The notes beneath the pieces are model-generated. The model did not search any database, had not been told where the DNA came from, and saw nothing but the letters and a program-made list of their open reading frames with translations. A stretch of DNA of 64,000 bases, from assembly GCA_965218715.1 (NCBI GenBank), contig CBDCLY010000011.1, positions 3,826 to 67,825 on the forward strand, written 5' to 3'. Origin of the DNA: CBDCLY01 sp965218715. GTDB taxonomy: Bacteria > Bacteroidota > Bacteroidia > Flavobacteriales_E > Vicingaceae. Position numbers and translations under genes: made by a program. Below, piece by piece: positions 17,865 through 27,700 of this stretch. The first letter of the stretch is position 1. Each line of letters opens with the position of its first letter.

Positions 17865-18770
17865 ATGAAAAAAGTAATCATCGCAGGAGGGTCTGGACTG
17901 GTTGGACAAGTGCTTAGTAAAGTGCTTTTGAACAAAGGGTATGAGGTCAATTGGCTAAGCAGAACAAGAGCAAATCATGGCTCAATAAAACGCCTAGCAT
18001 GGGATGTTGAAAACCAACAATTGGATCCTGCTTATCTTGAAGGTGCTGAATGTATCATCAATCTCACTGGTGCTGGAATTGCTGATAAAAAATGGACTGA
18101 AGAAAGAAAAAAAGAAATCCTTAACAGCAGAGTAAAATCAATGTACTTGCTTGCTAGGACAATAAAAAAACTGGACAAAAAACCGAAAATGTTTTTGTCT
18201 GCTTCAGCAACTGGGTTTTATGGCTTAACAGAAACAGATAAAAAATTTTCTGAAACAGATATAATGGGTCGAGGATTCCTTGCTGAAACAAGCTCGGATT
18301 GGGAATCTGCAGCCCTGCAAATTGAGGCCTTAGGAATAAAAACAACGATTGTCAGGATAGGCTTAGTTCTGAGCAATAATGGAGGGGCGTTGCCAGAAAT
18401 GAAAGGCCCTGTAAAGTATGGTCTTGGCGCTGCACTTGGAAGTGGGAAACAATACATGCCTTGGATACATGAGCTTGATTTGGCAAATGCTTTTGTTCAT
18501 CTTATGGAAAATCAGGAAACTGGTATTTTTAACGGTGTTGCACCTCAGCCTGTTACAAACAAGGTATTTATGGAAACACTCGCCAAAGTATTAAATAAGC
18601 CGTTTTTTCTTCCAGCGGTTCCCTCATTTGTTATGCAATTATTACTAGGTGACCGATCTATCCTAGTATTAAAAGGGAATAATGTTGATGCCTATAAGAT
18701 TCAACAATTGGGATTTCAATTTCAATTCAAGACCTTAGAAAGCGCATTAAAAGACCTCAGCAATTCCTAA
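17865..18770 (+). CDS. TIGR01777 family epimerase-like SDR
   Basis: The product has 301 residues. An atypical extended SDR: Rossmann motif IIAGGSGLVGQVL at the N-terminus, INLTGAGIADKKWTEERKKEIL and ARSVxxT-like SRVKSMYLLA, then LSASATGFYG. VRIGLVLSNNGGALPEMKGPVKYGLGAALGSGKQYMPWIHELD is diagnostic, and a DUF1731-like tail (FFLPAVPSFVMQLLLGD) follows. It is homologous to SDR39U1/YfcH; the substrate is unknown. The 3' end overlaps the convergent polyprenyl synthase stop by four bases. Confidence 0.92.
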   Translation: MKKVIIAGGSGLVGQVLSKVLLNKGYEVNWLSRTRANHGSIKRLAWDVENQQLDPAYLEGAECIINLTGAGIADKKWTEERKKEILNSRVKSMYLLARTIKKLDKKPKMFLSASATGFYGLTETDKKFSETDIMGRGFLAETSSDWESAALQIEALGIKTTIVRIGLVLSNNGGALPEMKGPVKYGLGAALGSGKQYMPWIHELDLANAFVHLMENQETGIFNGVAPQPVTNKVFMETLAKVLNKPFFLPAVPSFVMQLLLGDRSILVLKGNNVDAYKIQQLGFQFQFKTLESALKDLSNS

Positions 18771-19732
18771 TAAGTTCTTTCCATCAATTGATTCGCCAGT
18801 TTGCTAAGCTCTTTCGTAGAATTTCCTCCTAAGGATATGCTTTCCAAGGAGTTCATAGCAATGGTTGAATAATGACTGATGGCTTTTTTGGTAAGGCCTG
18901 GTACATCTATTTCTGAGAAGATTTTGAGAAATGTCTCTACCTTCAGATTAGTTTCCTGAATGTTTTTTGCCCTATTCAATTCTTCCTTTTGTTCTTCATT
19001 GGCAATTTCAAATGCCTTTAATAGCAAGTATGTTTTCTTGTTGGAAATAATGTCTCCTCCTCTTTGTTTTCCAAACTGCTGAGCGTCACCAAATGCGTCT
19101 AAATAATCATCTTGAATTTGAAATGCGATGCCAATGTTTCTTCCAAATTCATACAATGCCTTTTGATCTTCTTCACTAGCATCATTGACCATTGCTCCCA
19201 TTTGTAAACTGCAGGCTAGCAAAACGGCCGTTTTCAATTCTATCATTTTAAGGTATTCGGAAAGGTTCGCTCTTCTATCCTCAAAATTCATGTCCATTTG
19301 TTGGCCTTCACAAACCTCAACTGCCGTTCGATTGAATAATTGCAAGGCTTTGGACAAGTATTTACCATCGATCAATGCGATTTGTTCTATCGCTTTTACA
19401 AACATCACATCGCCTGAGAGAATAGCAATGTCTCGGTTCCACTTTTGGTGAACTGATGCCTTTCCTCTTCGTAGTGGTGCCTCGTCCATTATGTCGTCAT
19501 GAACAAGTGTAAAATTGTGAAAAATTTCTACAGCCAATGCGGCATGCATTGCTGCCTCATTTTTAGAAGAATACATCTCAGACGCCATTAAGCAAAGAGC
19601 CGGACGAATTCTTTTTCCACCCAAGGAAAGAGTATATTGAATGGGATCGTACAATTCAGCAGGCTGATCAGGAAATTTTAATTTGAATAATTCCTGTTCG
19701 AGTGTTTTTACATGCTCTTGCCAACTTGCCAT
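18767..19732 (-). CDS. Polyprenyl (farnesyl/geranylgeranyl) diphosphate synthase
   Basis: The product has 321 residues. It condenses isopentenyl diphosphate with allylic diphosphates. The first aspartate-rich motif is LVHDDIMDEAPLRRG (about 81-95) and the second is QIQDDYLDAFGD. GGKRIRPALCLMASEMY is the IPP-binding region, and GQQMDMNFE and KTYLLLKAFE are also typical. A Phe lies five residues before the first motif, which favours a short or medium chain, but length cannot be fixed from sequence. The ATG shares one base with the stop of the epimerase gene (TAATG). Confidence 0.93.
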   Translation of the reverse strand: MASWQEHVKTLEQELFKLKFPDQPAELYDPIQYTLSLGGKRIRPALCLMASEMYSSKNEAAMHAALAVEIFHNFTLVHDDIMDEAPLRRGKASVHQKWNRDIAILSGDVMFVKAIEQIALIDGKYLSKALQLFNRTAVEVCEGQQMDMNFEDRRANLSEYLKMIELKTAVLLACSLQMGAMVNDASEEDQKALYEFGRNIGIAFQIQDDYLDAFGDAQQFGKQRGGDIISNKKTYLLLKAFEIANEEQKEELNRAKNIQETNLKVETFLKIFSEIDVPGLTKKAISHYSTIAMNSLESISLGGNSTKELSKLANQLMERTY

Positions 19733-20667
19733 TAGGACAAAATGAATTCCGGATTATCAATGAGGATTTTCAATCCTTCTTCCAAACTAATGGGCTCTCT
19801 TTTCAAAAGCTCTAGCATTTTTCGATTGTCTGGTAATCTTCTTGTCATATCACCTTCTTCAAGCGCTGGAAGATGAACAATTTTAGATTTAGATCCACTT
19901 ACTTTAATGATGGTTTCTGCTAACTCTAAAACAGTTAATTCTTTACTTGAACCGATGTTAACAACATCATTAATGCATTGATCATTCAAAAATGCGGCAA
20001 CACAAGCGCCAACATTATCATCAACAAAACAAAATGTTCTGGTTTGAGATCCGTCTCCATAAATGGTAATGTCTTCTCCCCTTAAAGCAGCAGCAATGAA
20101 CTTACTCACCACAAAGTCCTTGCTTTGCATTGGGCCATAAGTATTGAAGAACCTAAAAATAGTATAGTCTAGGTCGAAAGTTTGCTTGTAAGATTTTAAG
20201 AATGCTTCCCCAACATTTTTAACAATGGCATAAGGCAAACGAGAGTTCAATGGAGTGGTATGCTCGTTCTGTGGCAATTCAACTGGTTCGCCATAAACCT
20301 CTGAAGAAGAAGCAAAAAAGACTCTTTTTACACCAGTGCTTTTACACAAATCCAAGACATTTTTCATGCCTGTGATGTCTTCTAAAACAAGCGTTGGGTT
20401 TTCAAGGGTTCTCTTCACTCCAACAACTGCTGCATAATGAAAAACATAGTCGAAGGAGAAATTATAAAACAAGCTAGAAATCTCAGCAAAGTTGTTTACA
20501 TCAGCGCGAATGAAACGAACATTATCCGCTTTAACAATGCGTTCCTCAAATCCTGTTAGAAGATTATCTATAGCAACTAATTCATTATTAGCATCTGCAG
20601 CCAGGTGCTTTAAAATTGAGCTGCCAATGAAACCAGCGCCTCCAGTTATTAATATTTTTCTTTTCAA
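19732..20667 (-). CDS. NAD-dependent nucleotide-sugar epimerase/dehydratase
   Basis: The product has 311 residues. Extended SDR: ILITGGAGFIGSSIL at residues 4-18, FHYAAVVGVKRTLENP, catalytic FFASSSEVYGE and PYAIVK (YxxxK), then FFNTYGP and IYGDGSQTRTFCFVDDNVGA. This is the pattern of UDP-glucose 4-epimerase, UDP-xylose synthase and dTDP-glucose 4,6-dehydratase-like enzymes. Coupling to rfbA upstream (one base between genes) suggests a nucleotide-sugar role in surface polysaccharide, but the exact reaction is not readable. Confidence 0.9.
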   Translation of the reverse strand: MKRKILITGGAGFIGSSILKHLAADANNELVAIDNLLTGFEERIVKADNVRFIRADVNNFAEISSLFYNFSFDYVFHYAAVVGVKRTLENPTLVLEDITGMKNVLDLCKSTGVKRVFFASSSEVYGEPVELPQNEHTTPLNSRLPYAIVKNVGEAFLKSYKQTFDLDYTIFRFFNTYGPMQSKDFVVSKFIAAALRGEDITIYGDGSQTRTFCFVDDNVGACVAAFLNDQCINDVVNIGSSKELTVLELAETIIKVSGSKSKIVHLPALEEGDMTRRLPDNRKMLELLKREPISLEEGLKILIDNPEFILS

Positions 20668-20668
20668 G

Positions 20669-21526
20669 CTATGCTAATTTTAATAAGTAATCGCCGTATC
20701 CACTTTTTACAAGCGCTTGGGCCAATTTATTCAATTCTTCTTTTGTGATGTAGCCCATTCGATAGGCAACTTCTTCTAAACAACCAATTTTTAATCCTTG
20801 ACGTTCTTCAATAACTTGCACAAATTGGCCAGCTTGCATCAATGAGCCAAAAGTTCCTGTATCTAGCCAAGCTGTACCTCTATCTAAAATTGCTACTTGT
20901 AACTTTCCTGCTTTAAGGTATGCCTTGTTCACGTCAGTAATTTCGTATTCCCCTCTTGGGCTTGGTTCTAAATTTTTGGCTATTTCAACAACATCGTTGT
21001 CGTAAAAATAAAGCCCAGGTACAGCATAATTTGATTTTGGAGATTCGGGCTTTTCTTCAATTGAAATGGCCGTTTGATCTTCGTCAAATTCTACTACACC
21101 ATATCGTTCTGGGTCTGAAACATGATAAGCAAAAACAACACCTCCACTTGGATCAGTATAGGACTGCAATAAAGAAGGCATATTTGAGCCATAGAAGATA
21201 TTATCGCCTAGAATTAGCGCCACCTTATCATTTCCGATGAACTCTTCTCCTAAAACAAATGCTTGTGCAAGTCCGTTTGGAACCTCTTGAATGGTGTATT
21301 CAAATCGACATCCAAATTGTGAACCGTCTCTAAGCAACTTCCTAAAGCTTTCATTATCGTGAGGAGTGGTAATGATTAAAATCTCTCTTATCCCTGCATT
21401 CATCAGGACTGCCAATGGATAATATATCATTGGTTTGTCGTAAACAGGCATCAATTGCTTGCTAACTGCTAAAGTTAATGGGTGGAGGCGGGTACCGGAA
21501 CCACCAGCCAGAATTATTCCTTTCAT
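20669..21526 (-). CDS. rfbA: Glucose-1-phosphate thymidylyltransferase
   Basis: The product has 285 residues, close to the family norm. It makes dTDP-glucose from dTTP and glucose-1-phosphate for deoxysugar synthesis. The N-terminal signature is GIILAGGSGTRLHPLTLAVSKQLMPVYDKPM. LILGDNIFYG carries the metal-binding Asp, EEKPESPKSNYAVPGLYFYD follows, and DRGTAWLDTGTFGSLMQA is the late motif. It is first of a three-gene series with the epimerase and polyprenyl synthase. rfbB, rfbC and rfbD are not in the window. Confidence 0.95.
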   Translation of the reverse strand: MKGIILAGGSGTRLHPLTLAVSKQLMPVYDKPMIYYPLAVLMNAGIREILIITTPHDNESFRKLLRDGSQFGCRFEYTIQEVPNGLAQAFVLGEEFIGNDKVALILGDNIFYGSNMPSLLQSYTDPSGGVVFAYHVSDPERYGVVEFDEDQTAISIEEKPESPKSNYAVPGLYFYDNDVVEIAKNLEPSPRGEYEITDVNKAYLKAGKLQVAILDRGTAWLDTGTFGSLMQAGQFVQVIEERQGLKIGCLEEVAYRMGYITKEELNKLAQALVKSGYGDYLLKLA

Positions 21527-21549
21527 ACTAATTGTATTGAAGGGCCAAA

Positions 21550-23956
21550 TTAATTATTATCTAACTCTTTTAGGGAGCGAATTTCAAGTTCACTTAATTC
21601 GATGTCATCTTCTTCATCAATTATTTCTAACAACATTTCTTCTTTAAAGGCTTTTGTCGTTAACCAATTGTCGAAAGAAAGAATTAGGCTAGGGAGTAAA
21701 ATAAGATTAGAAGCCATGGCAATTAATAAGGTAATGGACACCAACAAACCTAATGCTACCGTGCCACCAAAACTAGATGCAGTAAAAACTCCGAAACCAA
21801 AAAACAATACTATTGAGGTGTAAATCATGCTCACTCCTGTTTCTTTTAATGCAAGAATACAGGCTTCTCGCAAGTTGAGCGAATGTTGACTAAGTTCTTG
21901 CCTGTATTTGGCCAAATAATGTATGGTATCATCTACGGAAATACCAAAAGCAATGCTGAAAATAAGTATGGTGGATGGCTTAATGGAAATGCCAAAGAAA
22001 CCCATGATGGATGCAGTAAAAAGTAGTGGCAGCAAATTCGGGATTAAGCTTACAAAAACCATTCTTAGTGAAGAGAATAAAAAGGCCATGATAATGGCAA
22101 TCAAAACGATGGCAATGCCTAAACTCAAAAATAGATTTTTGACCAAATAATCTGTCCCTTTTAACCATACAACACTTGTTCCTGTAAATGTGACTTCATA
22201 TTGATCCACAGGAAAAATAGAGTCTACTTCGGGTCTTAAATCGTTTAGGATTTCTTCCATTCTATTGGACCCAACATCAGCCATTTGAGCTGTAATTCTT
22301 GTTGTTGAATTTGTTGAATCCAAATAAGATTTTAGCAATTCATCATTGGAATTGTCATTCGATTTTAAATAGGGTGCTAAAAAGCTCAATTCCTGACTAT
22401 TGTACAATGCATACTTTTTCGGATTGCCTCCATAATAGCCTTGTTTCGCAAATTTAATTCCTTCAACAATGGAAAGTGGTTTTGAAAACTCAGGATACTC
22501 AATTAACAGATTCTGTAACCTCTCTATCCGTTTTAAAGAGGAGCGTTTTGTTATTCTACCCTTCTTTTTAGAGGTGACCATCACCTCAAAAGGCAAGACC
22601 CCTTTAAAGTTTTCTTCGAAGAATTTTAAATCGAGAAACACTGGGTCTTCACGAGGTAAATCATCGGCAATGTTCCCTGTTGTTTTGATTAGTGTTGTTC
22701 CATAAACCGAAACAGCAATAATGATTAAAGTGCAAATAAAAACCGCCGCCCTTTGTCTTGTAACAATGTGAATCAATTGATGAACTACTAGGTGCACCCA
22801 CTGTCGTTCTAAGTGTTTTACATGTCGACTCTTGGGTTCCTTCTGGAAACTTAAAATGATGGGCAATAAGGTGATGGAGATTAAGAACACTGCCCCAATG
22901 CCACAAGATGCAGTAATTCCAAATTCAATTAGAATATCGCTATCAGTAAAAATAAATGTTCCAAAACCTAAGGAAGTAGTAGTATTGGTTAGGAAAATGG
23001 CATTTCCAATCTTCTGAATAACTCTTCTTAATGCTAATATTTGGTTACCATGGCGTTTGTACTCTTGATGGTATTTATTGTAAATGAAAATGCAATTGGG
23101 AATCCCAATTACAATAATTAGTGGCGGAATTAAACCTGTTAAAATAGTAACCTCATAATCAAATAGCACCTGAATTCCAACGGCCCAAACCACCGCAATT
23201 AACACCACCAGAATTGAATAAAGCATGGCTTTAAAAGAGCGGAAAAACAGAAGCAAAATGGCTGCGGTAATTAGGATTGCCAGTAGGATAAAGATCTTGA
23301 TTTCCTGACTTACTTTCGAAGTGTTGTGAGAACGAATATATGGCAAACCAGAATAGCGAATTTCCAATTGAGTGGCTTCAACAAAGGCATCAATTTCCCT
23401 TTGAGTGTCTTCCATCAAAACTTTCCTGTCTTTGGAATCTAAGAGTCTCCGATCTAGCGTTAAGGCCATTAAGGTGGTCGACTTATCCTCAGAATAAATA
23501 AAGCCCTCATAGAATGGAAGCTGATAAATTTCTTCCAAAAGGCTGTCTAGGATTTCCTGACTTTCTATACTTTTTGGAATAATGGCAAATGGGTCTAATT
23601 TCTTGTTGACTTTGTCTTTATTCAAGCCATAAACCGTTCCCATTGAAACCACATTGTCGATTCCTTCGATCTCTTTCAAACGATCCGACAGGGCCCATCC
23701 ATCCCCTGAAATTTTCTATCTCATAAAGCTTGGAATCTTTAATTCCAATGACCATAATGCTTCCATCTTGTCCAAATAGTGATTGAAATTCTTCAAAATC
23801 GATGAGAGTGGAGTCTGTTTCTGGCAATACCTGAGCCATTTCATAGCTCATTCGAACGTCCTTGGCCTTGTACCCAAAAAAGAGGGTAAGGCAAAGAAGA
23901 ATGGCCATGATTTCATAGCGCTTTCTAAGAATGAAACTTGAAAAATTTTCCCACAT
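21550..23956 (-). pseudogene. MMPL/RND-family transporter, one frameshift
   Basis: Two frames join when one base is removed from the GGG/CCC run at 23691-23696, giving FRGWMALSDRLKEIEGIDNV and a protein of about 801 residues; an alternative ATG is at 23992. Order: N-terminal span (FILRKRYEIMAILLCLTLFFG), a first periplasmic domain, five spans with LTGLIPPLIIVIGIPNCIFIYNKYH, a second periplasmic domain, and a second helix bundle with FGISVDDTIHYLAKYR. The internal duplication and the GXXXDD-type motif mark RND/MMPL exporters, possibly for lipids. No membrane-fusion partner is nearby. The repaired sequence is otherwise intact. Confidence 0.87.
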
Positions 23957-24093
23957 AATACTGCAATTGTCCCAAGATAGAACAATCTTCATTTAAAAAA
24001 CAAATATCGAAATTAAAAAAGAACAAGCATGGTTTCTACTAGAGAATCCAAAAACCAATAATTTAATGACTATGCTTAGTTTTATATTTAGGA

Positions 24094-24729
24094 ATGGAAA
24101 CACGCTACCTTGCCCATCTTCAGGAAATAATTTACCAGCTCGATTTAATTGGAACTTTGGTTTTTGCCATCAGTGGTGCAATGGCAGCATCTTCTAAAAA
24201 GCTGGACTTATTTGGAGCCGCTTTCATTGCATTTTTTACCGCTTTAGGAGGAGGAACCGTTCGCGATTTATTGATTGGAGCTACACCTGTTGGTTGGATG
24301 GACAATAGCATTTACATTTTGGTAATTCTTGCTGGGGTTGGATTAACCTTTTTGTTTCAAAAAGCAGTAAGAAAGCTGAGGAAAACCTTGTTTCTGTTTG
24401 ATACCATAGGAATTGGAGTGTTTACTATCCTTGGTGTTGAAAAGGCAATATTAATCGGCATTAGCCCTTTTGGAGCTGTTATTTTAGGCATGTTTTCAGC
24501 CGTATTGGGCGGTGTAATCAGAGATACGCTGATCAATGAAATTCCTTTAATTTTTAGAAAAGAAATTTATGCCATTGCTTGTTTGGCTGGAGCAGCCTTG
24601 TTTGTTTTATTAAACCAAATGGGATTGAGTTTCGAATTGAATGCAAGCATCTCAATAGTATTTATCATCATTATTCGCATCATTGCAATCAGGTTTAAAA
24701 TTGGATTACCAACATTAAATGAAGAATAA
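24094..24729 (+). CDS. TRIC-type cation channel family protein (UPF0126/YicG)
   Basis: The product has 211 residues with seven hydrophobic spans built from two inverted three-span repeats. Diagnostic sequences are LVFAISGAMAASSKKLDLFGAAFIAFFTALGGGTVRDLLIG in repeat one and FSAVLGGVIRDTLINEIPLIFRKEIYA in repeat two; each has the GG hinge followed by V-R-D. Bacterial TRIC homologues form trimeric monovalent-cation channels. The 3' end lies 53 bases before the ATG of the macroglobulin-like gene, in the same direction. Confidence 0.93.
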   Translation: METRYLAHLQEIIYQLDLIGTLVFAISGAMAASSKKLDLFGAAFIAFFTALGGGTVRDLLIGATPVGWMDNSIYILVILAGVGLTFLFQKAVRKLRKTLFLFDTIGIGVFTILGVEKAILIGISPFGAVILGMFSAVLGGVIRDTLINEIPLIFRKEIYAIACLAGAALFVLLNQMGLSFELNASISIVFIIIIRIIAIRFKIGLPTLNEE

Positions 24730-24781
24730 GATGAGTTTTTTGTTGCGGTATAAGATTTGTAAATGGCCAAAAAACGATTCA

Positions 24782-27700
24782 ATGAAATATTCCTTTTTCG
24801 CCATTCTGCTGTTGACCATCTTCCTTTCTTGCAGCAAAAAAAACACCAATCAAAACCTAGAGAATAAAACATCAAAAATTCAGTTTGATGAGGCCTGGAA
24901 AAAGGTTGAAGCGCTAGAAAAAAATGGTGCTGGTAATAAAATCATCAGTCTATGTGATAGTATTTTATTGAGTGCTCAAAATGAGCAGTCTTACCAAGAT
25001 GTGTTTAAGGCATTGGCAATCAAATCGAAATACATTAGTCTAATTGAAGAAGAATCTAACCTTAAAATAATTCGTGAATTTGAATCTCAACTTGAAACCG
25101 CCCAGTTTCCCCTCAATGCCATTTTAAATTCTGCAATTGCTGAATTGTACCAACAACTGTATCAACAGAACAGGTGGCAATACGCTGATAGAACAGCGAC
25201 AATTGAAGGATATGAAGGCGACATAAGAACATGGACACTCCAAGATTTTCAAAACAAAACAAGGGCTCATTATCAAGCATCCCTAATTGAGGCTGATAAA
25301 TTGTCTGAAGTCCCCATCAAATTCATCGATAAAATTCTCATTCATTATCCAAACGTTCCCTTTAAAGCAAAAGCAAACCTAACAGAACATTTGTTTGATT
25401 TCTTGTTGGGAAGAGCAATCGATCATTATGAGCGACAATTGATCAGTAGTTCTCCAATATTAAATCCTGAAGAGGACCAAAAGGTGGTTCCTTGGTCATG
25501 CAGATTTTGCAAATACCTCCTTCGACTCTATGGATAGTATGAGTGCAATGCTCCAAGTGGCTAGTTATTATCAAAAACAGTCCGCTCAAGTAAACAAAGA
25601 AGGTAAAACCAAAGCCTTGAACTTATTAATAAAAAGATGGAGGTTTGCCCACTACCAGCTTCAATTGAATCAAAGTGATAGTGTTTTATCATCAGGCTCT
25701 TTTGATGGCAGAGAAAAATCAAGAAGGAAAAAGTACGGCGAGGACAAATCATTCAAGCCGCTAGAGCCCAACTCTACTTTCATTGGGGAAGTAAATACCA
25801 GGCACAAAACCTTAAATCTACTCAAGAATATCAATGGTATTTAAAAAAAGCTCATCAAATCTGCTCTACTGTTAGCTATACAGATACTAGTGCTGGCGCC
25901 ATAGAATTATTCAACCTAAAGAAAGAAATTGAACAAGATCGAATGAGCTTTAGCTTAGAAGCGGTATACCTTCCCTCACAAGAAAACCTTTTTCAGCTGA
26001 CCAGTAAAAACCTTAAAACCCTTCATTTAGAAATTCGAAAATGGCCTAGAAAAGTTGCTCATCAGAATCTTAGAATGGAAGACCAAATCGAAATTCTAAA
26101 AAAAGCCCCTATTGTAGAATCTTGGTCTGTTGATTTACAAGACAGGGGAGATTTCCAAACACGATTTATAGAAATGACTCTTCCCAATTTAGAATTAGGG
26201 AATTATGCATTGGTCACAAGCCCAAATGAAATTCACTTTAAAGAGGAAGCAAATTTTGCATTTCAATCTTTTCAAGTCAGTAGAATTGCTGCTTTGAGCC
26301 GCTATTCAATTGAAGAAGAACAACAGATTTTCAAAATCATGCATCGGAAAACGGGGAATGATTTAGATGGAGTTCAAGCTAAATTATTCATCTTGGATAA
26401 TCATCAGGGCAGCCGTCAAGTTATAAGGCCATATGAATCTCTCAATAGCGATGATAATGGTTTGATTAAGTTACCAAGAGATTATGATCAACGAAGATAT
26501 AGAGTACAATACAGTTTAGGAGAAGACACTTTATTAAGTGCTCAAAATTATTTTTACCGGCAAGGTCCCCAGAGCTCGAGAAAAAGAAAAAGAAGTCAGC
26601 TTTTTTACAGATCGATCCATTTATCGACCAGGTCAGACGCTTCATTTTAAAGGAATCATTTGGGAAGAAAAAGATCAACCACAGAAGGTTTTGACAAATG
26701 AAAATTTGGTTTTAAGTCTTTTTGATACTCATGGCAAAGAAGTAGAAAAAATAAAAGTCACTAGTAATGATTTTGGTTCTTATAGTGGCCGGTTTATTTT
26801 ACCAAAAGATGGGCTGAAGGGTAGTTTTAGAATTAGCGATGGCATTAGCCATGCCTACTTTAATGTAGAAGAATACAAACGACCAAGTTTTCAAAATAGA
26901 TTTCGACTCCTTGCAAGGGGAGTTGGCATTCGAGAAAACGCTTAAGATTGGCGGACAAGTAATTTCATATTCTGGTGTTTCCTAGCAGTAAGGCCAGCTA
27001 TCGATACACCATTGTTAGAAAAATAAACTACCCTTATTGGCCTTGGTATTCAAGTTATTTTCCGCCACAATCGGAGAAAATTATTGATCGTGGTGAAGGG
27101 ATTTGCGACGGACAAGGAAATTTTCAATTGGATTTTAAGGCAGAAAAAAGCAAGGAAAAGCACCACGCGCACCATTTTGTTTATCACTATGAATTGAAAT
27201 TACTTGCAACAGATTTAGCAGGGGAAACTCAAGAAAATACCTCTCATTTTAAGATAGGTTCTCAGCCTATTTTGATAGCAAGCGGCTTAAAAGACTATAA
27301 TCAAGAAAGCGACTTACAAAACCTGGTATTGAATGCCAAAAACACCATGGGTGTTGATTTGGAGCTCAAGGGTTTATTACAACTTCGCAAATTGATTTCG
27401 CCAAAGCACTATGAGATCCCAAAAATTTGGCATCAGTCAGCCAATCCAATAATTTCTTTTGAAGATTATCACAAGAAATTTCCTCATGAGTCTTATGGGT
27501 TTCCTTCAAGTTTAGATCAACTTGAGAAAGGAAATGTTTTAGTAAGCTCTCAAATAAAGTGCAATGCCCCAATCGATTTATTCAATTCTCTAGAGCCTGG
27601 AGCCTATCAAATTCAATTTACTGCTGAATACGATGGAAAACCAATCGTTTGGAACAAGCGTTTTCATCTCCTTAATAGCAAAAGCAAAAAACTATCCTAT

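Noticed and set aside
17808..17909. N-terminal extension of the hypothetical protein at 17436
   Set aside because: It would overlap the divergent epimerase start and yields a low-complexity basic leader; ATG 17807 fits better.
18767..21526. Polysaccharide biosynthesis cluster
   Set aside because: Only rfbA and one epimerase are present; no glycosyltransferase, flippase or polymerase gene adjoins them.
25480..26980. Programmed ribosomal frameshifting in the macroglobulin-like gene
   Set aside because: Six separate +1 corrections at unrelated sequences, including non-slippery runs, are not consistent with a programmed event.
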